From positions 1 to 64,000 of the forward strand of contig JAECQP010000011.1 in NCBI GenBank assembly GCA_015999745.1: a DNA stretch of 64,000 bases, in the 5' to 3' direction. This document shows positions 34,279-42,859 of the stretch, piece by piece (position 1 is the stretch's first letter; each line of letters starts with the position of its first letter). Source of the DNA: Sphingobacteriia bacterium. GTDB taxonomy: Bacteria; Bacteroidota; Bacteroidia; Chitinophagales; Chitinophagaceae. The notes beneath the pieces were generated by a model, which saw only the letters and a list, made by a program, of their open reading frames with translations, did not search any database and was not told the DNA's origin. Made by a program: the position numbers and the translations under genes.

Positions 34279-37200
34279 TTACCGAATGTCTTTCATCAGT
34301 TCTTTTACGGCAGCTTCGAGCTGCTGGTCAACGCCTTTCTTTACAATTTCATATTCATTAAACACTTTGATATCCGGTTCGCTCGGACTGTTTTCAAGGT
34401 ATTTGCCTTTATTGGTCATTACCCCAACTGTAGGTGCACCCCAGCGGATCCCTGTATCCATCAGGGATTCCCATGCTGCAAAACTGCAGGTACCCGGTAC
34501 CTGTGTACCCACCAGTTTATTCACTTTCAGTTCCTGTACCATGAATGCATAACAATGGCCATCGCTGTAGTTGGCTTCATTGGCCAGGGAGATACTTGGC
34601 TTGGTCCACTGGAAATTGGGTTCAAACCCAACGCTTCTTCCGGCGGTATTGTAATCCATAAATTTCTTTCCGCTGAGCAACACGGCCAGGTCCGTTACCA
34701 GGTCTCCGCCATTGTTGTTCCGGGTATCGATCACAACGCCTTTCTTGTCGAAGAATTTGCCCATGATATCTTCATAGGTATTTCTGAAAACGCCATCGTT
34801 CATACCGGGTACATGCACATATCCCAGGGTGCCGCCGCTCATCCGGTCCACTTCATCCACATTGCGCTTCACCCACCGTTTGTAGAGGAGGCTGTTTTCT
34901 TCGCCGGGAGTAACCGGTTTAACAGCAACCTCTCTTTTAGCGCCTCCTTCAACGATCGTAAGCAGTACGTTCTTGCCTGCTTTCCGGTTCAGGTATTGTG
35001 CAAGGTCTTTATCTGCTCCAACCGGTTCCCCGTCAATGGATTCAATAATGGTTCCCGGCCTGATGTTCAATCCTGCCTTGTACAGCGGGCCATCTTTAAT
35101 CACTTCTTCAATGCGTACACCGGCCCCTTTATGGGAAGGATCGTAAAATGCGCCCAGCGAGGCAGTGATATCAGCGGTAGGGCCCGATGCATTATAGGCG
35201 GCCCCGCTATGGCTCACATTCAGCTCTCCCAGTAATTCACTGAGCATTTCCGTAAACTCGTAAGTGTTTCCAATAGAACCGATGTACCGTTCATAATCGG
35301 GTTTATAGCTGTCCCAGTCAATTCCGTGGAAGCTGCTGTTGTAAAATGTTTTCTTGGTTCTGCGCCACACATGCTCAAACATTGCCCTGCGCTCTGCCAT
35401 CGCATCCACCATCATCTCTCCGTTGATAGACACCCGGTCCTGCTTGCTGCTCACCGGATCCAGTTTAATGATACCGCCATCGCTGCTGACGAAAATATTT
35501 TTCTGTTCTTTGTCCCATACCATACTCGCAAAGCCCGCATTCAGCGGCACCAGCATTTTGGTTTCTTTGGTGCGGAGGTTGGTACTCCAGAGGTTCATGC
35601 CTTTTTCAAAACGGGCCAGGTAATACAAGGTTTCTCCGTCCTTACTAACCAGGGCATCGCCCATGCTGGAGGAATGAATGGTTACTTTGGCTTTGCGCTG
35701 TGTAAGGCCTTCCCATTCAATCACCACACTGTCTTTTACGGTTGTTTTCTTTTTTCCGGTATCTGCTTTGGCTTTCTGGTCTTCGCTTTCTTTCAGGAGC
35801 GCATAATCTTCTTTGCTCAGTTTATAGCGATCCAATGCTTCCTGTGTAAAGAACATCATATAAGCGTCGCTTTGCGCCCCTCCACCCATAGCAGCAGCAC
35901 GCAATCCATCCCGGGTACTCTGCCATAACATGGCTTTGCCTCCCAATACCCATTTAGGGCGGTAATCATTATATCCGCTCTCGGTAATATTCATGATTTT
36001 CTTTCCGTCTGCACTGGCCAGGCCAACTTCGCCTACGCCACTTCCCGGCACGGCATAATCAAATAAAAGCCATTTGCCATCCGGGCTCCACTGAAAATAC
36101 TGGTCGTTCTCCACCCATGCAAAAATCTGTTTGGAGGTCAGTATGGTACGGGACTGCTTCGCAGCCAGATTGTGTATGCGGATATTGTGCCTGTTCTCCA
36201 CAAATGCCAGTTCTTTTCCATCAGGAGAATACAATGGCATGGTATTATCGTTTGCATTATCCAGCACAGGCGTTTCCTTAATGAGTGTGGACGCATAAAA
36301 ATAAGGCTCATCGGCCCGTACTACCCTCGATTCAAAAATGCTCCATTTATTATTTCTCTCTGCAGTGTAAATCAGGGATTTCCCATCCGGAGAAAAGCTG
36401 ACAAATGTTTCCTGCGAAGGGGTATTGGTAATCCGCTTGGTAACGCCACCTTCCACACTTGTTACAAATACATCTCCCCTGAACAGGAAGGCTACTTCTT
36501 TTCCGTTGGAGGCTACGCTGACGCCGCTTCCGCTGCTGACACGAATCACCTGTTCATCATTTTTCCGATTGTCTGCAAGTATGGTTACCTCCAGTTTTTT
36601 GGCTGCGCTTCCCGGCACCAGGGTATATATTTCTCCATCGTATCCAAAACACAACACCCCCTTATCGGAACTGCTTAAGAAACGAACCGGGTGTTTTTTG
36701 AATGTGGTGAGCTGTTCGCTTTTTCCTCCCGACAAGCTCAGTTGATGCACATTAAAGCTTCCGCTCTCCTCACTCAGATAGTACATGGCTTTTTGGTCCT
36801 TTGTAAATACCGGGTTGCGATCCTCCCCGTTAAAAGTAGTGATCCGGGTATGCTTCGCAGCTTTTGCATCATACAACCAGATATCCCTGGCAATGGAAGA
36901 AACATGGTGCTTTCGCCAGGCATTCTCTCCACCCTTTTTATCATGGTAAAGCATTACCGTACCATCCTTGCTGTACTTTACATCTTCCGCAGGAGTGGTT
37001 AGCAACTGAACCGGACGTCCGCCGTTTCTGCCCACGCTGTAGAGTTCCGGCATGGAACCGGTTGGATACTGGCGGTTGGTAGCCAGGTCGAGCCGGGAAG
37101 AACCGAACACCACATTTTTATCATCCGCCGAAAAATCATAGGGGTATTCCTGTGCGGAATGATAGGTAAGCCTTTTGGCTTCTCCACCATTGACCGGAAT

Positions 37201-37479
37201 TGTATAGATATCAAAATTTCCATAACGGTCGCTGGCAAAGGCAATGGTCTTGCCGTCGTGGCTCCATACCGGCATGAAATCATGGGCTTCGTGCATCGTA
37301 AGCGGCACTGCAGTTCCACCACTGCTGGCTACTTTATATAAATCGCCCTTAAAAGTAAAAACGATGGTCTGTCCATCGGGAGAGATGGAAGAATAACGCA
37401 TCCACCTGGGCTCCGACTGTGCGGATAACTGTCCACAGCATACACCCAGCAGCGTAACAATTGAAAATAGTTTCTTCAT
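34279..37479 (-). CDS. Tricorn-like S41 family peptidase
   Basis: The 1066-residue exported protein has a signal peptide (LFSIVTLLGVCCGQLSAQ), an N-terminal beta-propeller of TolB/WD40-like units (about 25-330 and 330-600: e.g. PDGQTIVFTFKGDLYKV, SPDGKSLIYTAERNN), a PDZ domain (about 780-860: GVRIEEVIKDGPLYKAGL) and a C-terminal S41 domain. The tricorn catalytic pieces are seen: SHS after LNV, the nucleophile region NEANYSDGHCYAF and ENSPSEPD. It degrades peptides, probably in the periplasm. It stands alone, with its own terminator. Confidence 0.93.
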   Translation of the reverse strand: MKKLFSIVTLLGVCCGQLSAQSEPRWMRYSSISPDGQTIVFTFKGDLYKVASSGGTAVPLTMHEAHDFMPVWSHDGKTIAFASDRYGNFDIYTIPVNGGEAKRLTYHSAQEYPYDFSADDKNVVFGSSRLDLATNRQYPTGSMPELYSVGRNGGRPVQLLTTPAEDVKYSKDGTVMLYHDKKGGENAWRKHHVSSIARDIWLYDAKAAKHTRITTFNGEDRNPVFTKDQKAMYYLSEESGSFNVHQLSLSGGKSEQLTTFKKHPVRFLSSSDKGVLCFGYDGEIYTLVPGSAAKKLEVTILADNRKNDEQVIRVSSGSGVSVASNGKEVAFLFRGDVFVTSVEGGVTKRITNTPSQETFVSFSPDGKSLIYTAERNNKWSIFESRVVRADEPYFYASTLIKETPVLDNANDNTMPLYSPDGKELAFVENRHNIRIHNLAAKQSRTILTSKQIFAWVENDQYFQWSPDGKWLLFDYAVPGSGVGEVGLASADGKKIMNITESGYNDYRPKWVLGGKAMLWQSTRDGLRAAAMGGGAQSDAYMMFFTQEALDRYKLSKEDYALLKESEDQKAKADTGKKKTTVKDSVVIEWEGLTQRKAKVTIHSSSMGDALVSKDGETLYYLARFEKGMNLWSTNLRTKETKMLVPLNAGFASMVWDKEQKNIFVSSDGGIIKLDPVSSKQDRVSINGEMMVDAMAERRAMFEHVWRRTKKTFYNSSFHGIDWDSYKPDYERYIGSIGNTYEFTEMLSELLGELNVSHSGAAYNASGPTADITASLGAFYDPSHKGAGVRIEEVIKDGPLYKAGLNIRPGTIIESIDGEPVGADKDLAQYLNRKAGKNVLLTIVEGGAKREVAVKPVTPGEENSLLYKRWVKRNVDEVDRMSGGTLGYVHVPGMNDGVFRNTYEDIMGKFFDKKGVVIDTRNNNGGDLVTDLAVLLSGKKFMDYNTAGRSVGFEPNFQWTKPSISLANEANYSDGHCYAFMVQELKVNKLVGTQVPGTCSFAAWESLMDTGIRWGAPTVGVMTNKGKYLENSPSEPDIKVFNEYEIVKKGVDQQLEAAVKELMKDIR

Positions 37480-37582
37480 ATACTTTCGTTGAATTGGAAA
37501 GATAATAAAGAACCGCCTTTGTTCCCGGCGTTTGTGATGAATAGTTGAACCCTTCCTCCCGGAGTTTTACTAACTTACACAG

Positions 37583-38302
37583 ATGGGCAGCGCTCCTTAT
37601 ATTATTTATCCCCTGGGCGATCAGGCTTTGACCATTGAGCTGGGTAAAAAAATTGAAGAACAGACCAACCAGCGGGTGATGGAAGTTTTTCATCAATTGC
37701 AAAACAACCCCATTCCTTTTGTTTCTGACCTTATTCCCGCATACAGTAGCATTACCGTTGTTTACCATGCATTTGCCATCCGTAAAACCCATCCTGGCCT
37801 GTCCGCTTTCGACTGGATGAAGGCTGAACTGACCAATAGGCTACAGCAAAAGGGTGACGGCGCTTTCAGCAGCCGTTTGATTGATATACCGGTTTGCTAT
37901 GACTCCGAACTGGGACCCGACCTGGCCGAACTGGCTGCCTTTGCCGGCCTGCCTGTTGCGGAAGTGATCAGACTGCATACCGCAACTGTTTACAGGGTGT
38001 ACATGATCGGTTTCCTTCCGGGCTTTGCATATATGGCTTCTGTAGACCCGGCCATCCGGATGCCGCGTAAGGCGCAGCCCCGGCCACTGGTAGCAGCGGG
38101 CAGTGTGGGTATTGCCGGGGAGCAAACAGGTATTTATCCGGTCAACAGCCCCGGCGGCTGGCAGATCATCGGACAAACCCCCTTGCCCCTGCTGGACGTA
38201 TCGCAGGAAAGCCCCTGCCTGCTTGAGCCCGGAGATCGGGTACGCTTCCATTCCATATCGATGCAGCAATTCAATCAAATGAAAAACTCCCGGAGCGTAT
38301 GA
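37583..38302 (+). CDS. pxpB: 5-oxoprolinase subunit PxpB
   Basis: PxpB with PxpC and PxpA forms the ATP-dependent bacterial 5-oxoprolinase that opens 5-oxoproline (pyroglutamate) to glutamate. The 239-residue protein has the KipI-like pattern YPLGDQALTIELG, the central IGFLPGFAYMASVDP and MPRKAQPRPLVAAGSVGIAG, and PVNSPGGWQIIGQTP. Its stop overlaps the pxpC start as ATGA. A weak TAACTTAC box is four bases before the ATG. Confidence 0.95.
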   Translation: MGSAPYIIYPLGDQALTIELGKKIEEQTNQRVMEVFHQLQNNPIPFVSDLIPAYSSITVVYHAFAIRKTHPGLSAFDWMKAELTNRLQQKGDGAFSSRLIDIPVCYDSELGPDLAELAAFAGLPVAEVIRLHTATVYRVYMIGFLPGFAYMASVDPAIRMPRKAQPRPLVAAGSVGIAGEQTGIYPVNSPGGWQIIGQTPLPLLDVSQESPCLLEPGDRVRFHSISMQQFNQMKNSRSV

Positions 38303-39279
38303 GTATCCTTGTAATCAAACCGGGCATACAAACCACCATCCAGGATGCGGGCCGGATCGGTTTTCAGCACCTGGGCATCAACCCCGGCGGGGCAATGGAC
38401 CTGCGGGCCATGCAAACAGCCAATGCCCTGGTGCAGAACCCAACCGATGAAGCGGTATTGGAATTTTATTTTCCGGCTCCCGTGCTCCGGTTCAATGCAG
38501 GCGCTTTTATTGCACTGAGTGGCGCTGATTTTAAAGCAAGTGTAAATGGCACGCACCTGCCCGTTAATCATCCCATTTATATTCCGGCCGGAAGTGTGTT
38601 GCAGTTCAATGGAAAAAACAAAGGGCAGTTGGGATACCTGGCTATTCAGGGCGGGGTTGAGCTGATTGAATGGCTGAACAGTTACAGCACCAATCTGAAA
38701 GCGGCGGCCGGAGGTTATGAGGGCAGGGCCCTTTGTGCAGGCGATGAGCTTACCCTCAACACTCATCCAAAATCCATCCGCTCCAGTACCGAGTGTTCTG
38801 TACTTCCCTGGAAGGCTCACACGGAATCCTTTTATACAAACAACCCATTCCGTTTTATACCCGGCAAAGAGTTCGGTCTTTTATCGGAAGCATCCAGGCA
38901 ACTGTTTATAACCGAAGCATTCATCATCCTGCCGCAAAGCGACCGGATGGGTTACCGGCTACAGGGACCCGAACTGCAACTGGTTGAAGCCGGGGAAATG
39001 ATTTCCTCTGCAGTAACCAGGGGAACCGTTCAATTGCTGCCCAACGGCCAGTGTATTGTGTTGATGGCCGATCACCAGACCACCGGCGGTTATCCAAGAA
39101 TCGGGCATATTATTACCGCCGATCTTCCGGGGCTGGCACAAAAAGGAATCGGGGAGACCCTGCATTTTGTGCAAACCGATCTGGAAGCAGCAGAAAATTT
39201 ACTGGTGATACAGGAGCAACATTTGCAACAATTGAAGAATGCCTGTATCTTACAACTTGATGCCTATCATCGACATTAA
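38299..39279 (+). CDS. pxpC: 5-oxoprolinase subunit PxpC
   Basis: The 326-residue protein is the KipA-like partner of PxpB: PGIQTTIQDAGRIGFQHLGI, GGAMDLRAMQTANALVQNP, ALSGADFKASVNG, QSDRMGYRLQGPEL and ADHQTTGGYPRIGHI. These blocks are typical of the carboxyltransferase-related family and it is complete. It overlaps pxpB by four bases at its start and pxpA by 20 bases at its end. Confidence 0.95.
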   Translation: MSILVIKPGIQTTIQDAGRIGFQHLGINPGGAMDLRAMQTANALVQNPTDEAVLEFYFPAPVLRFNAGAFIALSGADFKASVNGTHLPVNHPIYIPAGSVLQFNGKNKGQLGYLAIQGGVELIEWLNSYSTNLKAAAGGYEGRALCAGDELTLNTHPKSIRSSTECSVLPWKAHTESFYTNNPFRFIPGKEFGLLSEASRQLFITEAFIILPQSDRMGYRLQGPELQLVEAGEMISSAVTRGTVQLLPNGQCIVLMADHQTTGGYPRIGHIITADLPGLAQKGIGETLHFVQTDLEAAENLLVIQEQHLQQLKNACILQLDAYHRH

Positions 39280-40006
39280 TTGTGATCTGGGAGAGGGTTT
39301 CCCCAACGACCATCAGCTGATGCCCTATATCAGTTCGGCCAATATTGCCTGCGGTTTTCATGCAGGCGACGAAGCCACCATCCACCAAACCATTCACTGC
39401 TGCCTGATCCATGAAGTGGCCATTGGCGCACATCCCGGGTTTAAAGACAAGGAACATTTCGGAAGAATCAACATGAAATTATCCGATTGCGAGTTGTACG
39501 ATCTGGTTGCTGAGCAGGTTGCACTGATGCAGGAATGCTGCAGAAAACACGGAACATTACTGCATCATGTAAAGCCGCATGGAGCTTTGTACAATATGGC
39601 CGCTGCCGATGCTACCATGAGTTATATCATTGCTTCGGCCGTTAAGGAAGCTGATGCCTCCCTCTATCTTTACGGGCTGAGCAACAGCCATTCGATTATG
39701 GAAGCAAAAAAACTGAAACTGAAAACCGTTTCAGAGGTATTTGCAGACAGGACCTATCAGCCCAACGGAACACTCACCCCCCGAACTGAAAGCAACGCAT
39801 TGATTGAACATACCGAAGCTGCCCTGAAACAGGTATTACAAATGGTGCTGTCCAGTTCGGTTACAGCAGTGGATGGATCTGTGGTTCCGCTGGAAACAGA
39901 CACCATCTGTTTACATGGAGATGGCGCACATGCGGTTGCATTTGCCAAAGCACTTCATGCTTCTTTCCGGCAAAACAATATTCACCTAAAAACGTTCGGT
40001 TCTTGA
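39260..40006 (+). CDS. pxpA: 5-oxoprolinase subunit PxpA (LamB/YcsF)
   Basis: The 248-residue LamB/YcsF protein is the catalytic part of 5-oxoprolinase. It has the start IIDINCDLGEGFPND, ANIACGFHAGDEATIHQTIH, GAHPGFKDKEHFGR, HVKPHGALYNMAAAD and ETDTICLHGDGAHAV. I start it at ATG 39260, since the family begins at this point; an ATG seven codons earlier (39239) is in frame. It overlaps pxpC by 20 bases, and its TGA overlaps the TTG start of the next gene. Confidence 0.95.
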   Translation: MPIIDINCDLGEGFPNDHQLMPYISSANIACGFHAGDEATIHQTIHCCLIHEVAIGAHPGFKDKEHFGRINMKLSDCELYDLVAEQVALMQECCRKHGTLLHHVKPHGALYNMAAADATMSYIIASAVKEADASLYLYGLSNSHSIMEAKKLKLKTVSEVFADRTYQPNGTLTPRTESNALIEHTEAALKQVLQMVLSSSVTAVDGSVVPLETDTICLHGDGAHAVAFAKALHASFRQNNIHLKTFGS

Positions 40007-41181
40007 AAAAATCCAATTCCTCTGCCATTGCCGGAGCCGCTTTTTTAATGGCCACATCTGCCATAGGACCAGGGTTTCTTACGCAAACCACGGTGTTTAC
40101 CCAACAGCTGGCCGCCAGTTTTGGTTTTGTGATTGTGATTTCGGTATTGTTAGATATCGGCGCGCAGTTAAACATCTGGCGCATCATTGCCGTAACGGAG
40201 AAGAGAGCCCAGTTGATTGCCAATGATCTTCTTCCCGGACTTGGATACCTGCTGGCCGCACTGATTGTGACCGGTGGGCTGGCTTTTAATATTGGTAATA
40301 TAGGCGGGTGCGGGTTAGGCCTGCAGGTACTCACAGGGATTGATCCGCTGTACGGAAGCATCATCAGTTGTATCATTGCCCTGCTGATTTTCTGGAACAA
40401 GGAAGCAGGCAGCGCCATTGATGGTTTTACCAAAATACTCGGTCTGTTGATGATCCTCTTAACATTATACATTGTATTCAAGGCAGAGCCTCCGGTTGCA
40501 TCTGCCATAGCGCACAGTTTTTTACCGGATAAAATATCTGCACTGGCCATTGTAACACTGGTGGGAGGAACCGTGGGGGGTTATATCAGTTTTTCCGGCG
40601 GTCATCGCCTGCTGGATGCGGGGATCAAGGGAGAAGCCATGTTGCCGCAGGTCAATCAAAGCGCCGTTACCGGAATTGTGGTAACCGCAGTCATGCGTTT
40701 TTTATTATTCCTTGCGGCGCTGGGCATTATCATGAAGGGGTTTACCCTGGATGCTTCCAATCCGCCTGCCTCCGTATTTAAACTGGCTGCCGGAGAAGTA
40801 GGGTATCGTTTCTTTGGGGTGGTGATGTGGAGTGCTGCCATCACGTCTGTAATTGGCGCAGCCTATACCTCTGTATCATTTTTAAAAACATTTCATCCGC
40901 TTATTGAGCGCAATGAAAAAATGATCATCAGTGCATTCATTGTTTTTTCCACCATCGTGTTTAACCTGATGGGGAATCCTGTTCAGATACTGGTTACGGT
41001 GGGTGCGCTCAACGGGTTAATTCTTCCGGTTGCACTTGCAGTAATGTTGCTGGCTGCAAAAAACCCGCGGCTTGTTAAAACTTATCGCCATCCGGTATGG
41101 CTGCAGGTTGCAGGTTGGGCAGTAGTGGCCGTAATGAGCTGGATGGGGTACCTGACCATTGCTAAATGGCTAAGCGCGTAA
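40003..41181 (+). CDS. NRAMP-superfamily transporter of the 5-oxoprolinase operon
   Basis: The 392-residue membrane protein has about 11 hydrophobic segments and belongs to the NRAMP superfamily, like YcsG next to ycsF in Bacillus. The usual metal-binding signatures are absent: after the first-helix GPG (22-24) the sequence is FLTQTTVFTQQ instead of the DPGN motif, and the sixth-helix region is VGGYISFSGGHRLL without MPH. So it probably does not carry divalent metals; given its operon, 5-oxoproline or a relative is a better guess. The start is TTG overlapping the pxpA TGA. Confidence 0.85.
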   Translation: MKKSNSSAIAGAAFLMATSAIGPGFLTQTTVFTQQLAASFGFVIVISVLLDIGAQLNIWRIIAVTEKRAQLIANDLLPGLGYLLAALIVTGGLAFNIGNIGGCGLGLQVLTGIDPLYGSIISCIIALLIFWNKEAGSAIDGFTKILGLLMILLTLYIVFKAEPPVASAIAHSFLPDKISALAIVTLVGGTVGGYISFSGGHRLLDAGIKGEAMLPQVNQSAVTGIVVTAVMRFLLFLAALGIIMKGFTLDASNPPASVFKLAAGEVGYRFFGVVMWSAAITSVIGAAYTSVSFLKTFHPLIERNEKMIISAFIVFSTIVFNLMGNPVQILVTVGALNGLILPVALAVMLLAAKNPRLVKTYRHPVWLQVAGWAVVAVMSWMGYLTIAKWLSA

Positions 41182-42232
41182 CCGATGCCGCGTTGGCTGC
41201 GGCATCTACTGTGTTACAGGGAATGGTGCAAACCAGCACATCCGGGTTCTCTCGCCGCAATAAACCCTTATTGTAATATCGGTCATAATATTTGAGGAGT
41301 ACGGCAAAGCAAAGTCTTATATCATCTTCTATCAATGCATTCACCGCAATCTTTGTTTCCAGCCCGCCCAGCCTCTTCTTAATCCGGATCACCGCATTCA
41401 CCAGCTTCTCTTTTTCGAACCTGCCATAGTTGGCGATGATGAAATCCAACCGTTCATCAAACGCAATGTCCAGAAAATAAACTTTCTTCTCGCGCATCTG
41501 TTTAAAAAATACGGTAGGAATATTTACATCACCAATGCGCTGGCTCTCATCTTCCATCCAGATCACCCCGCTGTTGGCGCGACTCAGGTTCCACAACTCC
41601 TTCACCAGTAAATTTTCAAATTGTTCCTGGCTGGGTTGCGGCGGCAGCCCCAATGCGCCAAAGGCCGAACCCTTATGATGCGCCAGCCCTTCCAGGTCTA
41701 TTACGGCGGCCCCTTTTTCGGCCATTTCTTTCAGTACTTCCGTTTTTCCGCTGCCGGTATAACCTCCCAGTATGGAGATGGGATAGGTTTTTTCAAATTG
41801 TTTCAACACCCAGTTGCGGTAAGCTTTGTAACCGCCTGCAAGGGTATATACCTTAAAACCGTACAGGTCCAATAACCAGGCTACGCCGGCGCTCCGCATG
41901 CCCCCTCTCCAGCAATGTACCAGTACGGTTCTGGAAAGCCCGGGATCACCTGCTGCCGATGTATTGAAATTGTTTACGATGGTCTCTGCTTCCTCCACCA
42001 TGTTCACCATCTTTGTTCCGAAATATTTCAATCCAATCTTAACGGCCCGCTCTTTACTCTCCTGCTTATAAGCGGTACCCACCACCTTTCTTTCTTCATC
42101 CGTGAACAAAGGAAGGGTGAATGCCCCCGGAATATGCGCATGAATAAACTCACCCGGACTCCTTACATCAAACACCGGAAACTGTTGAGCCAATGGTAAA
42201 AATTCTTCTATTGTGAGTTTTGTTACAGCCAT
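41162..42232 (-). CDS. selU: tRNA 2-selenouridine synthase SelU/MnmH
   Basis: SelU changes 2-thiouridine at the wobble position of some tRNAs, through a geranylated intermediate, to 2-selenouridine. The 356-residue protein has a rhodanese domain (about 1-125; VFDVRSPGEFIHAHIPGA) with the catalytic Cys107 in VHCWRGGMRS and a P-loop domain with GGYTGSGKTEVL. I start at ATG 42232, just after a perfect -7 box. No selD is in the window. Its 3' end overlaps the NRAMP-like gene by 20 bases on the opposite strand. Confidence 0.94.
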   Translation of the reverse strand: MAVTKLTIEEFLPLAQQFPVFDVRSPGEFIHAHIPGAFTLPLFTDEERKVVGTAYKQESKERAVKIGLKYFGTKMVNMVEEAETIVNNFNTSAAGDPGLSRTVLVHCWRGGMRSAGVAWLLDLYGFKVYTLAGGYKAYRNWVLKQFEKTYPISILGGYTGSGKTEVLKEMAEKGAAVIDLEGLAHHKGSAFGALGLPPQPSQEQFENLLVKELWNLSRANSGVIWMEDESQRIGDVNIPTVFFKQMREKKVYFLDIAFDERLDFIIANYGRFEKEKLVNAVIRIKKRLGGLETKIAVNALIEDDIRLCFAVLLKYYDRYYNKGLLRRENPDVLVCTIPCNTVDAAANAASVTRLAI

Positions 42233-42237
42233 ATCTG

Positions 42238-42245
42238 CAAATGTA
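42238..42245 (-). promoter_or_regulatory. Promoter (-7 box TACATTTG) of selU
   Basis: A perfect TAnnTTTG match five bases before the selU ATG; it predicts a leaderless transcript and supports this ATG. It is back-to-back with the sixA box. Confidence 0.5.
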
Positions 42246-42259
42246 CAGGGCATTTTTTG

Positions 42260-42267
42260 TAACTTTT
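42260..42267 (+). promoter_or_regulatory. Candidate -7 box (TAACTTTT) of sixA
   Basis: One mismatch from TAnnTTTG, four bases before the sixA ATG. Confidence 0.35.
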
Positions 42268-42271
42268 CGCT

Positions 42272-42763
42272 ATGAAAGAATTATTGGTAATCAGGCATGC
42301 CAAAAGCAGCTGGGCCAATCCAGGACAGGATGATTTTGACCGGCCGCTCAATGACCGCGGGCACAAAGATGCAGCAGAGATGGCCAAACGACTGGTTAAA
42401 AAGGGGATCAAAATTGACCGGCTGATTTCCAGTCCGGCACTGCGTGCATTGACTACAGCGGAATATTTTGCCAGGGCTTTTCACCAGAAAACATCTGCCA
42501 TTGTTCAGGCAGAGGAACTGTACCTGGCACCCGCCAGCGTATATGATAAGGTCATCAAAAACCTTCCCAATGAGCTGAACACCGTTGCCATTTTTGCCCA
42601 TAATCCCGGTATCACCGATTTTGTACTGGAAACTGAAACCGCCCGTATCGATCACATGCCAACCTGTGCCATCTTTGGCATCAGGCTGCATACCGATGAT
42701 TGGGCAAAGGTCAGAACCTGCGCAAAGGATTTTTGGTTTTTTGATTACCCTAAGCTGCACTGA
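42272..42763 (+). CDS. sixA: SixA-like histidine phosphatase
   Basis: The 163-residue protein is a short histidine phosphatase: KELLVIRHAKSSWANPG with the catalytic His9, DFDRPLNDRGHKDAAEMAKR, ISSPALRALTTAEYFA and the second histidine in VAIFAHNPGITDFV. SixA removes phosphate from phosphohistidines in signalling proteins in E. coli; the partner here is unknown. It is divergent from selU. From its stop to the serine hydrolase (42764-42859) I see nothing. Confidence 0.9.
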   Translation: MKELLVIRHAKSSWANPGQDDFDRPLNDRGHKDAAEMAKRLVKKGIKIDRLISSPALRALTTAEYFARAFHQKTSAIVQAEELYLAPASVYDKVIKNLPNELNTVAIFAHNPGITDFVLETETARIDHMPTCAIFGIRLHTDDWAKVRTCAKDFWFFDYPKLH

Positions 42764-42859
42764 ATACCTGCATTTTTGGTTGGCATCAATCAATAGGGAC
42801 TACCCAGCCTCATCCGTTGGCGCTGCACCCCATGCGAAGTTTAGTGATCAGCGGTTGTT

